The notes under the pieces were generated by a model. That model was not told the origin of the DNA. It searched no databases and saw only the letters and a program-made list of their open reading frames with translations. A stretch of DNA of 64,000 nucleotides from CAYMZZ01 sp046297935 (GTDB taxonomy: Bacteria > Bacteroidota > Bacteroidia > Chitinophagales > Chitinophagaceae): contig JBKBHA010000005.1 of NCBI GenBank assembly GCA_046297935.1, forward strand, positions 62,001-126,000. The letters are read 5' to 3'. Shown here one piece after another: positions 26,062-34,471 of the stretch; positions within the stretch are counted from its first letter, which is position 1; every line of letters starts with the position of its first letter. The position numbers and the translations under genes are program-made.

Positions 26062-26550
26062 ATGGTTAAGACTCAAAAAAAATCACTAAAAGTTGGCAAA
26101 TTGGTGAACAGTACACATGTAGACACAGCGATCCGTAACTACAAACAAAACCGTTGGGTGCACAATTCCCGGCGTTTGGGCAAGGAGGATTCGCTGAGTA
26201 TCTGGTATAGCCTGGAAGAGCTGCAGGAATTCTTTGAAATTGCTCAACAGAATGGCGCTGATGGTGTGCGCATGTATTTTGGTGCTTACGACGAAAATTA
26301 TACAGAACAGCCGTTGTATGCAGGAAGGCAAACAATTATGCTTGTTGCCACTCGCAACAGGGCAACAGAAGACGGAACGTCTGACAAAGACATTTATATT
26401 CAAACCAATCAGGGAACTTCGATCCTGGCTTATAATGCAGGACGTCCCTGTCCGCCAGTTTGCTCCAGCTTTGGCGGTGGCATAGACGATAATGGCGAGA
26501 TCGGAATTACCATTGTTGACAAAGGTGACGATGGTCTGGTGATCGCATAA
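26062..26550 (+). CDS. Soluble protein of unknown function, first gene of sensory module
   Basis: A 162-residue protein without a signal peptide or membrane segment. I cannot assign it to a named family. It has a basic head (MVKTQKKSLKVGKLVNS), then a block with a recognisable look, DSLSIWYSLEELQEFFEIAQ and then GADGVRMYFGAYDEN. A strand RQTIMLVATRN follows, and then a Cys-Pro-Gly tail (AGRPCPPVCSSFGGG) with an acidic end. From memory, proteins with a WYSLEEL...GxRxYFGAY pattern recur in Bacteroidota, mostly as hypotheticals. A strong terminator follows at 26579-26614, before a 7-TM protein, a histidine kinase and a response regulator. Confidence 0.7.
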   Translation: MVKTQKKSLKVGKLVNSTHVDTAIRNYKQNRWVHNSRRLGKEDSLSIWYSLEELQEFFEIAQQNGADGVRMYFGAYDENYTEQPLYAGRQTIMLVATRNRATEDGTSDKDIYIQTNQGTSILAYNAGRPCPPVCSSFGGGIDDNGEIGITIVDKGDDGLVIA

Positions 26551-26578
26551 GACGCTTGTTCTGATTCCGGAAAAACCC

Positions 26579-26614
26579 AACCCTCCTTAGCGCTAAGGGG
26601 GGTTGATTTTTTTT
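26579..26614 (+). terminator. Rho-independent terminator after the 26062 gene
   Basis: AACCCTCCTTAGC pairs fully with GCTAAGGGGGGTT (13 pairs, one G-U), followed by GATTTTTTTT. It is the clearest intrinsic terminator in the window. Placed between the soluble-protein gene and the 7-TM/kinase operon, it would reduce read-through and keep the downstream genes at a lower level, or make them depend on their own promoter (TAATTTCG at 26632). Confidence 0.88.
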
Positions 26615-26647
26615 ACCGGTACTCAATACTCTAATTTCGCATCAACT

Positions 26648-27301
26648 ATGATAATTTTTCCGGCATATGTTTATTTTCTGGCAGCGAGCTTTCTTATTTG
26701 CACGCTGGCTGTGTTGTCGGGCAAATATCCGGAGCGCCACCTGCGATTATTTTCACCCTTTTTGGGCGCTACGCTGGCGGCAGAAATAACCGGTAACCTA
26801 CTGGATATGCGCGGGAAAACAAATCTCTGGGTTTACAACTATTTTACCACTTTTGAGTTTTGCTTTTATCTGTATGTAATCTGTTTGATGATACAAAGCA
26901 GGCAGATGAAAAAGGTAATCTACTGGGGAATTGGTATCTACGCTATCGTGGCTCTTGCCAATATTATTTTTGTGGTGCCTCAACTGGAATTTCATACCGT
27001 GACCTACTCGCTCGGATGCCTGCTGGTGGTAGCAGCGGCTGTTTATTATTTCCTGGAACTATTTCGTAAACCTAAAAATGTGAAATTGCAACATAGTCCG
27101 GAGTTTTGGATATGTTCCGGATTATTATTCTTTTATTGCAGTAGTTTTCCTTTGTACAGCCTGCTTAATTTTTGGGCTGATATTTCACCGTTGATCATTG
27201 ACAATTTTGGGTACATCATTTCAATACTAAATGTGTTCCTTTATTTATTGTTTGCGATCGCATTCTTATGTCGAACGAAAAACCGGAAATATATTTCATA
27301 G
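26648..27301 (+). CDS. 7-TM membrane protein, putative sensor partner of the kinase
   Basis: A 217-residue protein with seven hydrophobic helices and very short loops, from YVYFLAASFLICTLAVLSG to FGYIISILNVFLYLLFAIAF; almost nothing protrudes from the membrane. Helix 3 includes WVYNYFTTFEFCFYLYVIC. I do not recognise a named family. Its last 34 bases overlap the start of the histidine kinase gene, which indicates translational coupling. The kinase has a single TM and no sensor domain, so this protein plausibly senses a membrane or hydrophobic signal for it; that is inference. ATG 26648 is chosen over TTG 26603, which lies in the terminator. Confidence 0.75.
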   Translation: MIIFPAYVYFLAASFLICTLAVLSGKYPERHLRLFSPFLGATLAAEITGNLLDMRGKTNLWVYNYFTTFEFCFYLYVICLMIQSRQMKKVIYWGIGIYAIVALANIIFVVPQLEFHTVTYSLGCLLVVAAAVYYFLELFRKPKNVKLQHSPEFWICSGLLFFYCSSFPLYSLLNFWADISPLIIDNFGYIISILNVFLYLLFAIAFLCRTKNRKYIS

Positions 27302-28071
27302 TTGTCATCGGCATTATGCTGGGGCTTATTTTGGTGGGATTCATCATCACCACGCTGCTTTTGTATCAACGACGACAACAGAAGCAGGAACAGGAGCTTC
27401 AACGTATGAAGGATGCCTATGAAAAAGAAGAATTGAAATCGCAACTCGAAATTCAGGAATCCACTTTCAAAACAATTGCACAGGAATTGCACGACAATAT
27501 CGGCCAGATGTTGTCGGTTGTGAAGTTGTCGCTTTCAGTTCTTCCCATAGAGAAAGACCATAAGGCTTTCGATCAGATTGAGAATAGCCGCCAGATCCTG
27601 AATAAAGCCATATTCGATTTATCGAATCTCACCAAGAGTCTGCATACCGATCGGATTGCACAGATTGGTCTGGCCGACAGCATCCGATACGAATGCATGG
27701 CCATCAGCAAGGCGGGTATACTCAGCACCCGATTTGATGTGCTGGGCGATGAAGTGCAACTGGATGACCAAAAATCGATCTTTCTCTTCCGTATATTCCA
27801 GGAAGCCATGAATAACGTGCTGAAGCACGCGAAAGCCACCAGGGTGGAGGTTACTCTCAATTATTTGGACGAGCGCTTTTCGCTGGAAATCAGCGACAAC
27901 GGCAACGGTTTCAATGTGGCCGAAAAAAGGCAATCGTCCGATTCTTTCAGCGGTGTCGGATTAAAAAGTATTTTTAACCGCGCAAAACTGATCGGTGCCG
28001 ATATTAGCATCGACAGTAAGCCGGGGCAGGGAACCCGGATACTCATACAATTACCGCTGGACGAGGTTTGA
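27268..28071 (+). CDS. Sensor histidine kinase (HisKA_3 / NarX type), minimal sensor
   Basis: A 267-residue kinase. It has one TM helix (about 9-33, IVVIGIMLGLILVGFIITTL), a coiled coil (34-66), the HisKA_3 dimerisation box with phospho-acceptor His 75 (ELHDNIGQMLS), and an HATPase domain with EAMNNVLKHA (N box), DNGNGF (210-215) and GVGLKSI. Only eight or so residues precede the TM, so there is no extracellular or PAS sensor. It starts within the 7-TM gene (34-base overlap) and is followed after 6 bases by its response regulator. It should phosphorylate that regulator in response to an input from another protein. Confidence 0.93.
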   Translation: MSNEKPEIYFIVVIGIMLGLILVGFIITTLLLYQRRQQKQEQELQRMKDAYEKEELKSQLEIQESTFKTIAQELHDNIGQMLSVVKLSLSVLPIEKDHKAFDQIENSRQILNKAIFDLSNLTKSLHTDRIAQIGLADSIRYECMAISKAGILSTRFDVLGDEVQLDDQKSIFLFRIFQEAMNNVLKHAKATRVEVTLNYLDERFSLEISDNGNGFNVAEKRQSSDSFSGVGLKSIFNRAKLIGADISIDSKPGQGTRILIQLPLDEV

Positions 28072-28077
28072 AAATCC

Positions 28078-28740
28078 ATGGCAAAAGCTAACAGGAAGAT
28101 TTTAGTGGCCATCGCCGATGACCACGGTTTGCTGCGTAATGCGCTGGCAAACCTGATCAATACATTTGAAGGTTACAGTATTTTGTTTGAAGCTGACAAT
28201 GGAAAAGAGCTTCGAGACAGGATACAAAAACACCAGGTGCCAGACATAGTGCTACTGGATGTAAACATGCCGGAAATGGACGGCTTTGAAACAACAGTCT
28301 GGCTTCACAAAAATTATCCGCATATTAAAATCCTGGCACTATCGATGCTGAGCGATGAGAAAACGATCATCAAAATGTTCAGGCTGGGGGTGAAGGGGTA
28401 CCTGCTCAAAAATGCAGAGCCGGCTGAACTAAAAGAGGCGCTTAATTCGCTTGCTGATAAAGACGTGTATGTTTCCGACTTTGTTTCAGGCAAATTGGTC
28501 AGCGGTCTGCAGGACCCCCATCTCGACTCTCCACAGCCTGAAGTGATATTGAATGAAAAAGAAAGAGAATTTCTACGCTGGGTCTGCTCCGAACTGTCTT
28601 ATAAGGAAATTGCCGCCAATATGTTTATCAGCCCACGTACAGCCGACGACTACCGGCAGGCACTTTTTCAAAAACTGAAAGTGCATAGCAGGGTGGGGTT
28701 GGTAATGTATGCGATAAAGCATGGGATTGTGGCGGTGTGA
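28078..28740 (+). CDS. Response regulator, NarL/FixJ family
   Basis: A 220-residue regulator. The receiver domain (1-125) has acidic Asp 14/15 and the phospho-acceptor Asp 61 (DIVLLDVNMPEMDGF) and ends with GYLLKNAEPAELKEAL. The LuxR-type helix-turn-helix follows: NEKEREFLRWVCSELSYKEI, then AANMFISPRTADDYRQALFQ. It follows the kinase by 6 bases and is surely its partner. The target genes cannot be read; the 26062 promoter is an obvious candidate. It is followed by a repeat element and the convergent carB. Confidence 0.94.
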   Translation: MAKANRKILVAIADDHGLLRNALANLINTFEGYSILFEADNGKELRDRIQKHQVPDIVLLDVNMPEMDGFETTVWLHKNYPHIKILALSMLSDEKTIIKMFRLGVKGYLLKNAEPAELKEALNSLADKDVYVSDFVSGKLVSGLQDPHLDSPQPEVILNEKEREFLRWVCSELSYKEIAANMFISPRTADDYRQALFQKLKVHSRVGLVMYAIKHGIVAV

Positions 28741-29099
28741 GGGTGGGGAGTGGAGAGAGGGGAGTGGTGAAAGGTGAGAGGTGAGAGGTGAAAGGTGAGA
28801 GGTGAGACGTGAAGGGTGAGAGGTGAGAGGTGAAGGGTGAGAGGTGAAAGGTGAGAGGTGAGAGGTGAGAGGTGAAAGGTAGCCCCAACGCATGAGTTGG
28901 GGCGTGGGAAGTAGAAAAATCTGCGCAATAATCTGCGTCAACTGCGGGAACAGAAAACCACCAGCTGTTTGGGTGCTTCAAAGCAGTGCAGCAGTTCAGT
29001 TCCCGCAGTTGACGCAGATTTTTGCGCAGATTTACACAGATTCAACTATATATCCCCACTCCCCACTCACCTCTCACCTTTCACCTTTCACCTCTCACC
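28741..29099. repeat. Composite purine-tract inverted repeat, copy 2
   Basis: A purine arm (28741-28880, repeats of GGTGAGAGGTGAAAGGTGAG) is followed by an 8-bp perfect hairpin (GCCCCAAC/GTTGGGGC, 28882-28903). Next comes an inverted pair of about 35 bases (28916-28951 and 28999-29033, with CTGCGGGAACAG-like cores), then a pyrimidine arm (29050-29098) that abuts the carB stop. The arms can pair, so the whole is a nested cruciform of about 350 bases between convergent genes. The tracts are mirror-like and could form triplex DNA. No gene is seen here. Confidence 0.8.
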
Positions 29100-31925
29100 C
29101 TATTTACTCAAATACATACTCCTATCCTTATACAGCTGCCTGAAATACGGATCGCGGAGGTCCTTTACAAATCGGATGGCTTCGCCGGTTGATTTCATTT
29201 CAGGGCCGAGCTCCTTGTTTACTCCGGGGAATTTGTTGAAGGAGAACACAGGTTCTTTGATGGCAAAGCCTTTAAGCTTCTTCTCGAATTTGAAATCGGT
29301 CAGTTTTTTATCGCCGAGCATAACCTTGGTCGCGATGTTCAAATAAGGGATCTGGTAGGCTTTAGCTATGAATGGAGTAGTTCTCGATGCTCTCGGGTTG
29401 GCTTCTATCACAAATACCTTTCCGTCTTTGATCGCAAACTGAATATTGATGAGGCCACGGATATTCAATGCTCTCGCAATTTTTTCAGAATAGTATTCCA
29501 TAGTAGTTACTTCCATGGGGGTGAGGTTGAATGCCGGCAGCACGGCATTGCTGTCGCCGCTATGAATACCGGCGGGTTCAATATGTTCCATCACGCCCAT
29601 TACATGAAAGTTTTCGCCATCGAAAATGGCATCCACTTCGGCTTCCTGACATCGATCGAGGAAGTGATCGATTAGAATCTTGTTGCCGGGGATATGTTTG
29701 AGCAGGCTTACCACAGCTTTTTCCACTTCTTCGTCGTTGATCACGATACGCATGCGCTGACCACCCAGTACGTAGGAGGGACGCACCAACACGGGATAGC
29801 CTACTTTGTTGGCCACAGCAATGGCTTCCTCCACATCGTAGGCAGTGCCATAATCGGGATAGGGAATATCGAGCTCTTTCAGCAGATCGCTGAAGCGCCC
29901 ACGATCTTCGGCAATGTCCATACTGTCGAAGGAAGTACCGATGATGCGAATGCCCTTTTTATGCAGGCGCTCGGCCAGTTTCAGCGCGGTTTGTCCGCCC
30001 AGCTGCACAATCACACCTTCGGGTTGTTCATGTTCAATGATCTCCCACAGGTGTTCCCAGTAAACGGGTTCAAAGTAGAGTTTGTCGGCAATATCGAAAT
30101 CGGTGGATACGGTTTCGGGGTTACAGTTTACCATGATGGCTTCGTAACCCGCCTCTTTAATTGCCAGCAGGCCGTGAACACAACAGTAATCGAACTCTAT
30201 ACCCTGTCCGATCCGATTGGGACCAGAGCCCAGCACGATGATTTTCTTTCGGTCGGAGGGTTTGCTTTCATTGTAATTACCACCTTCAAAGCTGGAATAG
30301 AAATAGGGAGTGCGGGCTTCAAATTCGGCGCTGCAGGTATCCACCATTTTGTACACCCGGCGTATGCCGAGGGATTTTCTTTTCTCATAGATCTCGTCTT
30401 CGTGGCCCTGACCCATGATCCGACAAATCTGCTCATCGCTGAAGCCATTGATTTTGGCCTCCCGGAGCAGATCTTCGGGCAGCGTGTCTATATTATACCG
30501 TTCAATTTGTTTTTCCAGATTGACGATCTTCTGTATTTCGTAAAGAAACCAGCGGTCGATACCGTTAGTGGCTTTTGAAATGGTGCCAACGGTAATGCCC
30601 GCCATCAGGGCATCCTTGATCCTGAAAATGCGATCCCATTTTGGTGTCTTAATATACTCGAGCAACTCGTCGGCATGCATCAGACTTTTTCCATAGTAGC
30701 CAAGTCCCACCGCGTTATTTTCAAGGCTTTGACAGGCTTTTTGAATGGCTTCGGTAAAGCTGCGACCAATAGCCATCACTTCACCCACGCTTTTCATTTG
30801 CAGGCCCAGTGTGTCGTTGGCTCCTTTGAATTTATCAAAATTCCAGCGTGGCACTTTCACAATCACATAGTCGAGTGCGGGCTCAAAATAAGCCGAGGTA
30901 GTTTTGGTGATCTGGTTCTGCAGTTCATCGAGATTATAACCGATGGCCAGTTTGGCCGCGATTTTTGCAATGGGATAGCCAGTTGCTTTGGAGGCCAGGG
31001 CCGAAGAACGGCTTACGCGCGGGTTGATTTCGATAGCGATTATCTCTTCCGTGTCGGGGTTCAATGCAAACTGCACGTTGCAACCTCCCGAGAAATTACC
31101 CAGATCGCGCATCATCATGATTGCAGTATTGCGCATCAGCTGCATAGCGGTATCGCTGAGGGTCATGGCAGGAGCAACTGTAATAGAATCGCCGGTATGA
31201 ACGCCCATAGGATCGAAGTTTTCGACCGTACAGATGATACACACATTGTCAGCAGCATCGCGTAGCAGTTCCAGCTCAAACTCTTTCCAGCCCAGCACGG
31301 CTTGTTCTACCAACACTTCATGTATGGGCGAAGCCTGTAAACCACGGTTTAGGGCTTCATCCAGTTCCGATTTATCGTGTACAAAACCACCTCCCGTTCC
31401 ACCCAGGGTGAACGAGGGGCGGATCACCAGCGGGAAACCAATTTCCTGTGCATATTCTTTTCCTTCAAGAAATGAATTGGCTGTTTTGGCCGTGGCTACG
31501 GGCACACCCAGTTGAATCATCCACTGACGGAATTTTTCACGGTCTTCGGCTTTATCGATGGCCTTGATATCAACGCCGATCAAACGAACGTTGTATTTTT
31601 CCCAAACACCGAGATCTTCGGCTTCCTTCGCCAGGTTCAGAGCAGTTTGGCCACCCATGGTGGGCAAAACGGCATCGATCTGGTTTTCTTCCAAAATCTG
31701 TTCTATACTCTCAACCGTCAGTGGCAACAGGTACACTTTCTCGGCCATCATTGGATCTGTCATAATGGTGGCCGGATTGCTGTTGATCAGGTATACCTTA
31801 ATTCCTTCTTCGCGCAGACTGCGAGCGGCCTGGGTTCCGGAGTAGTCAAATTCGCATGCTTGACCAATAACAATAGGCCCTGAACCAATTATCAGGACCG
31901 AACGAATGGAAGTATCTTTTGGCAT
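29100..31925 (-). CDS. carB: Carbamoyl-phosphate synthase large subunit, short form
   Basis: A 941-residue synthetase that makes carbamoyl phosphate for pyrimidines and arginine with CarA. Both ATP-grasp halves are present: the first from residue 10 (VLIIGSGPIVIGQACEFDYS) with RPSFTLGGTGGGF, the second from about 555 (IIVLGSGPNRIGQGIEFDYC) with RPSYVLGGQRM. It ends soon after KSTGEAIRFVKDLRDPYFRQ. The C-terminal MGS-like allosteric domain of about 130 residues (UMP/ornithine/IMP control in E. coli) is absent; full-length CarB is about 1070 residues. Short forms occur in Bacteroidota. A TACCTTTG box lies 38 bases upstream. carA is not in the window. Confidence 0.95.
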   Translation of the reverse strand: MPKDTSIRSVLIIGSGPIVIGQACEFDYSGTQAARSLREEGIKVYLINSNPATIMTDPMMAEKVYLLPLTVESIEQILEENQIDAVLPTMGGQTALNLAKEAEDLGVWEKYNVRLIGVDIKAIDKAEDREKFRQWMIQLGVPVATAKTANSFLEGKEYAQEIGFPLVIRPSFTLGGTGGGFVHDKSELDEALNRGLQASPIHEVLVEQAVLGWKEFELELLRDAADNVCIICTVENFDPMGVHTGDSITVAPAMTLSDTAMQLMRNTAIMMMRDLGNFSGGCNVQFALNPDTEEIIAIEINPRVSRSSALASKATGYPIAKIAAKLAIGYNLDELQNQITKTTSAYFEPALDYVIVKVPRWNFDKFKGANDTLGLQMKSVGEVMAIGRSFTEAIQKACQSLENNAVGLGYYGKSLMHADELLEYIKTPKWDRIFRIKDALMAGITVGTISKATNGIDRWFLYEIQKIVNLEKQIERYNIDTLPEDLLREAKINGFSDEQICRIMGQGHEDEIYEKRKSLGIRRVYKMVDTCSAEFEARTPYFYSSFEGGNYNESKPSDRKKIIVLGSGPNRIGQGIEFDYCCVHGLLAIKEAGYEAIMVNCNPETVSTDFDIADKLYFEPVYWEHLWEIIEHEQPEGVIVQLGGQTALKLAERLHKKGIRIIGTSFDSMDIAEDRGRFSDLLKELDIPYPDYGTAYDVEEAIAVANKVGYPVLVRPSYVLGGQRMRIVINDEEVEKAVVSLLKHIPGNKILIDHFLDRCQEAEVDAIFDGENFHVMGVMEHIEPAGIHSGDSNAVLPAFNLTPMEVTTMEYYSEKIARALNIRGLINIQFAIKDGKVFVIEANPRASRTTPFIAKAYQIPYLNIATKVMLGDKKLTDFKFEKKLKGFAIKEPVFSFNKFPGVNKELGPEMKSTGEAIRFVKDLRDPYFRQLYKDRSMYLSK

Positions 31926-31962
31926 TTTTGCTTAAAGGGGAGGGTTGAATAAACAAATTGCG

Positions 31963-31970
31963 CAAAGGTA
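31963..31970 (-). promoter_or_regulatory. Possible -7 box (TACCTTTG) of carB
   Basis: On the minus strand TACCTTTG matches TAnnTTTG and ends 37 bases before the carB ATG, which gives a short leader. No -33 TTG is found; a purine-rich tract occupies that region. Confidence 0.42.
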
Positions 31971-31989
31971 GGGGGAAAATGTAAAAATG

Positions 31990-32175
31990 GGGAGGTAAAA
32001 ATTAAAAAAAGTGAGAGGTGAGAGGTGAAAGGTGAGAGGTGAGAGGTGAGAGGTGAGAGGTGAAAGGTGAGAGGTGAGACGTGAAACGGGAGACGTGAAA
32101 CGGGAGAGGATTGTCGGGTGACAATATTAAATCTGCGTAAAAATCTGTGCAAATCTGCGGGAACAATACTGTTTC
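31990..32175. repeat. Composite purine-tract repeat, copy 3 (partial)
   Basis: A purine arm (about 32010-32110, GAGAGGTGAGAGGTGAAAGG and similar) is followed by a CTGCG-type piece (AATCTGCGTAAAAATCTGTG, then CAAATCTGCGGGAACAATAC). The pyrimidine arm and second inverted half are missing. It lies upstream of carB, so carB is flanked by this family on both sides. Nothing gene-like is seen in the 350-base gap. Confidence 0.7.
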
Positions 32176-32273
32176 GCTCTGTGCATATAGCCAACCGGAA
32201 GCGTGTTACTGTGCGCCCGGATTTCGATGGATTGTATAATACTGCACACCTAAACAACTATACAACTAAACCT

Positions 32274-32462
32274 CTAACTGTGCCAGGCTTCCAGTTCGTA
32301 CTCATCGAGATTGATCTCTTCAGAAGGAACCTGCATGATGGGTTTGTTATCGTCGGGACGACCTTTCATTTTCGCAACCCAGCGTTGGCGCACATCCTGT
32401 CCTTTGAACATTCCCACAAAAAGACCTGCTACAAATATGGCTGTGTAAATAATCCGTTTCAT
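32274..32462 (-). CDS. Small membrane-anchored protein, function unknown
   Basis: A 62-residue protein starting MKRIIYTAIFVAGLFVGMFKG, an N-terminal TM anchor, followed by a short basic then acidic tail (VRQRWVAKMKGRPDD near the middle, EEINLDEYELEAWHS at the end). I do not recognise a family. The frame is open to TTG 32540, which would add 26 residues; the ATG gives a standard anchor at the N-terminus. It is isolated, upstream of carB on the same strand and divergent from the M23 peptidase gene. Coding potential is supported only by length and composition. Confidence 0.5.
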   Translation of the reverse strand: MKRIIYTAIFVAGLFVGMFKGQDVRQRWVAKMKGRPDDNKPIMQVPSEEINLDEYELEAWHS

Positions 32463-32653
32463 ACCGCTCGATTTAAGAATTTTCAGGATAAACATTACTG
32501 GTAAAAAACCATGCCAGAAATAGTCTTTTGGATGCGCCAAATGGGTGATAACAATAATTTCCCAATGAATGCCCTCCGATTAAAGAAACGATAAAACCGG
32601 GCAGATGGTTTTATATATAGACAATTCTTTTCTGAATTCAGTTGCTTGGCAAA

Positions 32654-34465
32654 ATGAAGTTAATTTTACGGATGCTTCGATTGAACGGAATCCTCCTATT
32701 GCTGCTGATAACGACGAGTAACCTGATAGCACAAAAGCCCAAATATCCCAAGGGGTATTTTCGCTGGCCTCTCGACTTGAATCCGGAGATAGTAGCTAAT
32801 CTGGGCGAGTTGCGCAGCAACCACTGGCATATGGGCCTGGATATACGTACGGCTCAACGTGTAAATCAACGGGTATATGCTGCCGCCGACGGCTTTATTT
32901 CTTATATCGGCATTCGACCACTCAGCTTCGGACGATTTATCATCATTCAACATCCCAATGGTTTTTCAACGCTCTACGCGCACCTCAATGATTTTGCACC
33001 GGCTATTGAAAAATATGTGACGGAGCAACAGTATGCCAGGCAGTCGTGGTCAGTAGAATTAACCCTGACGCCCGACCAGTTCCCGGTAAAAAAAGGAAGT
33101 TTTATTTCTTACAGCGGCACTACCGGCGGCTCGCAGGGGCCACACGTGCATTTCGAAATCAGGGAAACTGCCACGGGCAAATGTCTCAACCCGCTCCTGT
33201 TTGGCATGCCCCTGAAAGATGCTGTGAAACCAACGCTGGTTAAACTGGCGATGTACGATCGTACACTGGGAATTTATAATAGTAAGCCGCAATTGTTTTC
33301 GGTAAAAACTACCACGGCCGGACCTGTACTGACCGGTGGCAATCTGATCAAAACTGCAAATGAGGCGCTGAGTTTTGGTGTACAGGCATTCGACCGGATC
33401 AGCGGATCGGCCAACCGCGATGGCATTTATTCGGCCGAACTTTTTTTCGACAATGAAAAGCTGATCAGCTATATCATCGACAGTGTGGGCTACGACGAAA
33501 CGCGCTATATGAACGCCCACATCGACTACAGTTTCGAATTTAATGGAGGTGTTTATCTACAGCATCTATCGCGACTGCCAGGTAATCGGAGTTCGGTTTA
33601 TCACCCACGGGATGCGGATGGAGTAATTCGGCTAACTGATCAGGAGGTTCACGACGTTCGTGTTGTGCTGCACGATGCATATGGAAATAGTACCCGCCTC
33701 GATTTTCAATTACAGTATGATCCGGGCCTTTCGCCAGTACAACGAATTGCCAGTAGCAGCATGCCATTTTTACCCAACTATGTGAATCTGGTTGAGAAGC
33801 CAGATTTTGAGGCCTATCTGCCTGAAGAAGCGCTCTACGATACCACGCTTTCATTTTACTATCGTACCAGCCCTGCCGGCACCAATGCAGTCACCGCCAT
33901 GCATCAGCTCAATGATCCTTCGGTGCCTTTACAATCGCCCATTCGGATACGTTTGAAACCAGAAGCAGTTCCACAGGATTGGCGCGACAAGCTCGTAATA
34001 GAAAGGAGCTACCGAGGTAGTCGCAATTTGAGGAAAGCTGAATGGCAGGGAGAATGGATATCAGCCGAGTTCAGCGATTTCGGTTTTTACAGAGCATATG
34101 TCGACAATTCGCCGCCGGCTGTGCCTAATATCGGCGTGGGTGATACCATTAACATGTCTGGTAAAAAATCAATTGCCATAACGCCCACCGACAATTTTGG
34201 CATCAGCAGCTTCCGGGCCGAACTGAACGGAGAATGGATACGTTTTACGAATGACAAAGCACGCACCTGGATCTATTCGTTCGACGAACGTTGTCCGTAT
34301 GGGGTTCATCATTTAAAAGTATGGGTGACCGATCTGGTGGGAAACGAAACAGTGAAGGAATGGTGGTTTAGGCGAAGCGCTTATACGGCCCCGGCTAGAA
34401 AAGCACCTGTAAAAAAGACAACGAAAAAAGCACCTGCACGCAAAAGCAGTACGAAGCGGAAATAA
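32654..34465 (+). CDS. M23 family metallopeptidase (LytM/DD-endopeptidase fold)
   Basis: A 603-residue exported protein. The signal region reads MKLILRMLRLNGILLLLLIT. The M23 domain follows directly (about 30-200), with the metal ligands in HWHMGLD and GPHVHFEI. The spacing fits Zn endopeptidases that cut peptidoglycan peptide bridges. Residues 200-600 are several beta-sandwich regions with a Lys/Ala/Pro-rich end (APARKAPVKKTTKKAPARKS), which may bind cell wall or DNA electrostatically. The start ATG 32654 is chosen over TTG 32642. It lies 6 bases before the peroxiredoxin gene, suggesting cotranscription. Confidence 0.9.
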   Translation: MKLILRMLRLNGILLLLLITTSNLIAQKPKYPKGYFRWPLDLNPEIVANLGELRSNHWHMGLDIRTAQRVNQRVYAAADGFISYIGIRPLSFGRFIIIQHPNGFSTLYAHLNDFAPAIEKYVTEQQYARQSWSVELTLTPDQFPVKKGSFISYSGTTGGSQGPHVHFEIRETATGKCLNPLLFGMPLKDAVKPTLVKLAMYDRTLGIYNSKPQLFSVKTTTAGPVLTGGNLIKTANEALSFGVQAFDRISGSANRDGIYSAELFFDNEKLISYIIDSVGYDETRYMNAHIDYSFEFNGGVYLQHLSRLPGNRSSVYHPRDADGVIRLTDQEVHDVRVVLHDAYGNSTRLDFQLQYDPGLSPVQRIASSSMPFLPNYVNLVEKPDFEAYLPEEALYDTTLSFYYRTSPAGTNAVTAMHQLNDPSVPLQSPIRIRLKPEAVPQDWRDKLVIERSYRGSRNLRKAEWQGEWISAEFSDFGFYRAYVDNSPPAVPNIGVGDTINMSGKKSIAITPTDNFGISSFRAELNGEWIRFTNDKARTWIYSFDERCPYGVHHLKVWVTDLVGNETVKEWWFRRSAYTAPARKAPVKKTTKKAPARKSSTKRK

Positions 34466-34471
34466 AAAATT

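Noticed and set aside
28573..29143. Repetitive Ser/Pro/Leu/Thr-rich reading frames in 28.6-29.1 kb
   Set aside because: They are translations of the purine/pyrimidine tracts (SPLTSHLSP) with no domain or start context.
29694..31883. Long rightward reading frames inside carB (294, 196 and 123 codons)
   Set aside because: They are complements of carB codons with no family features.
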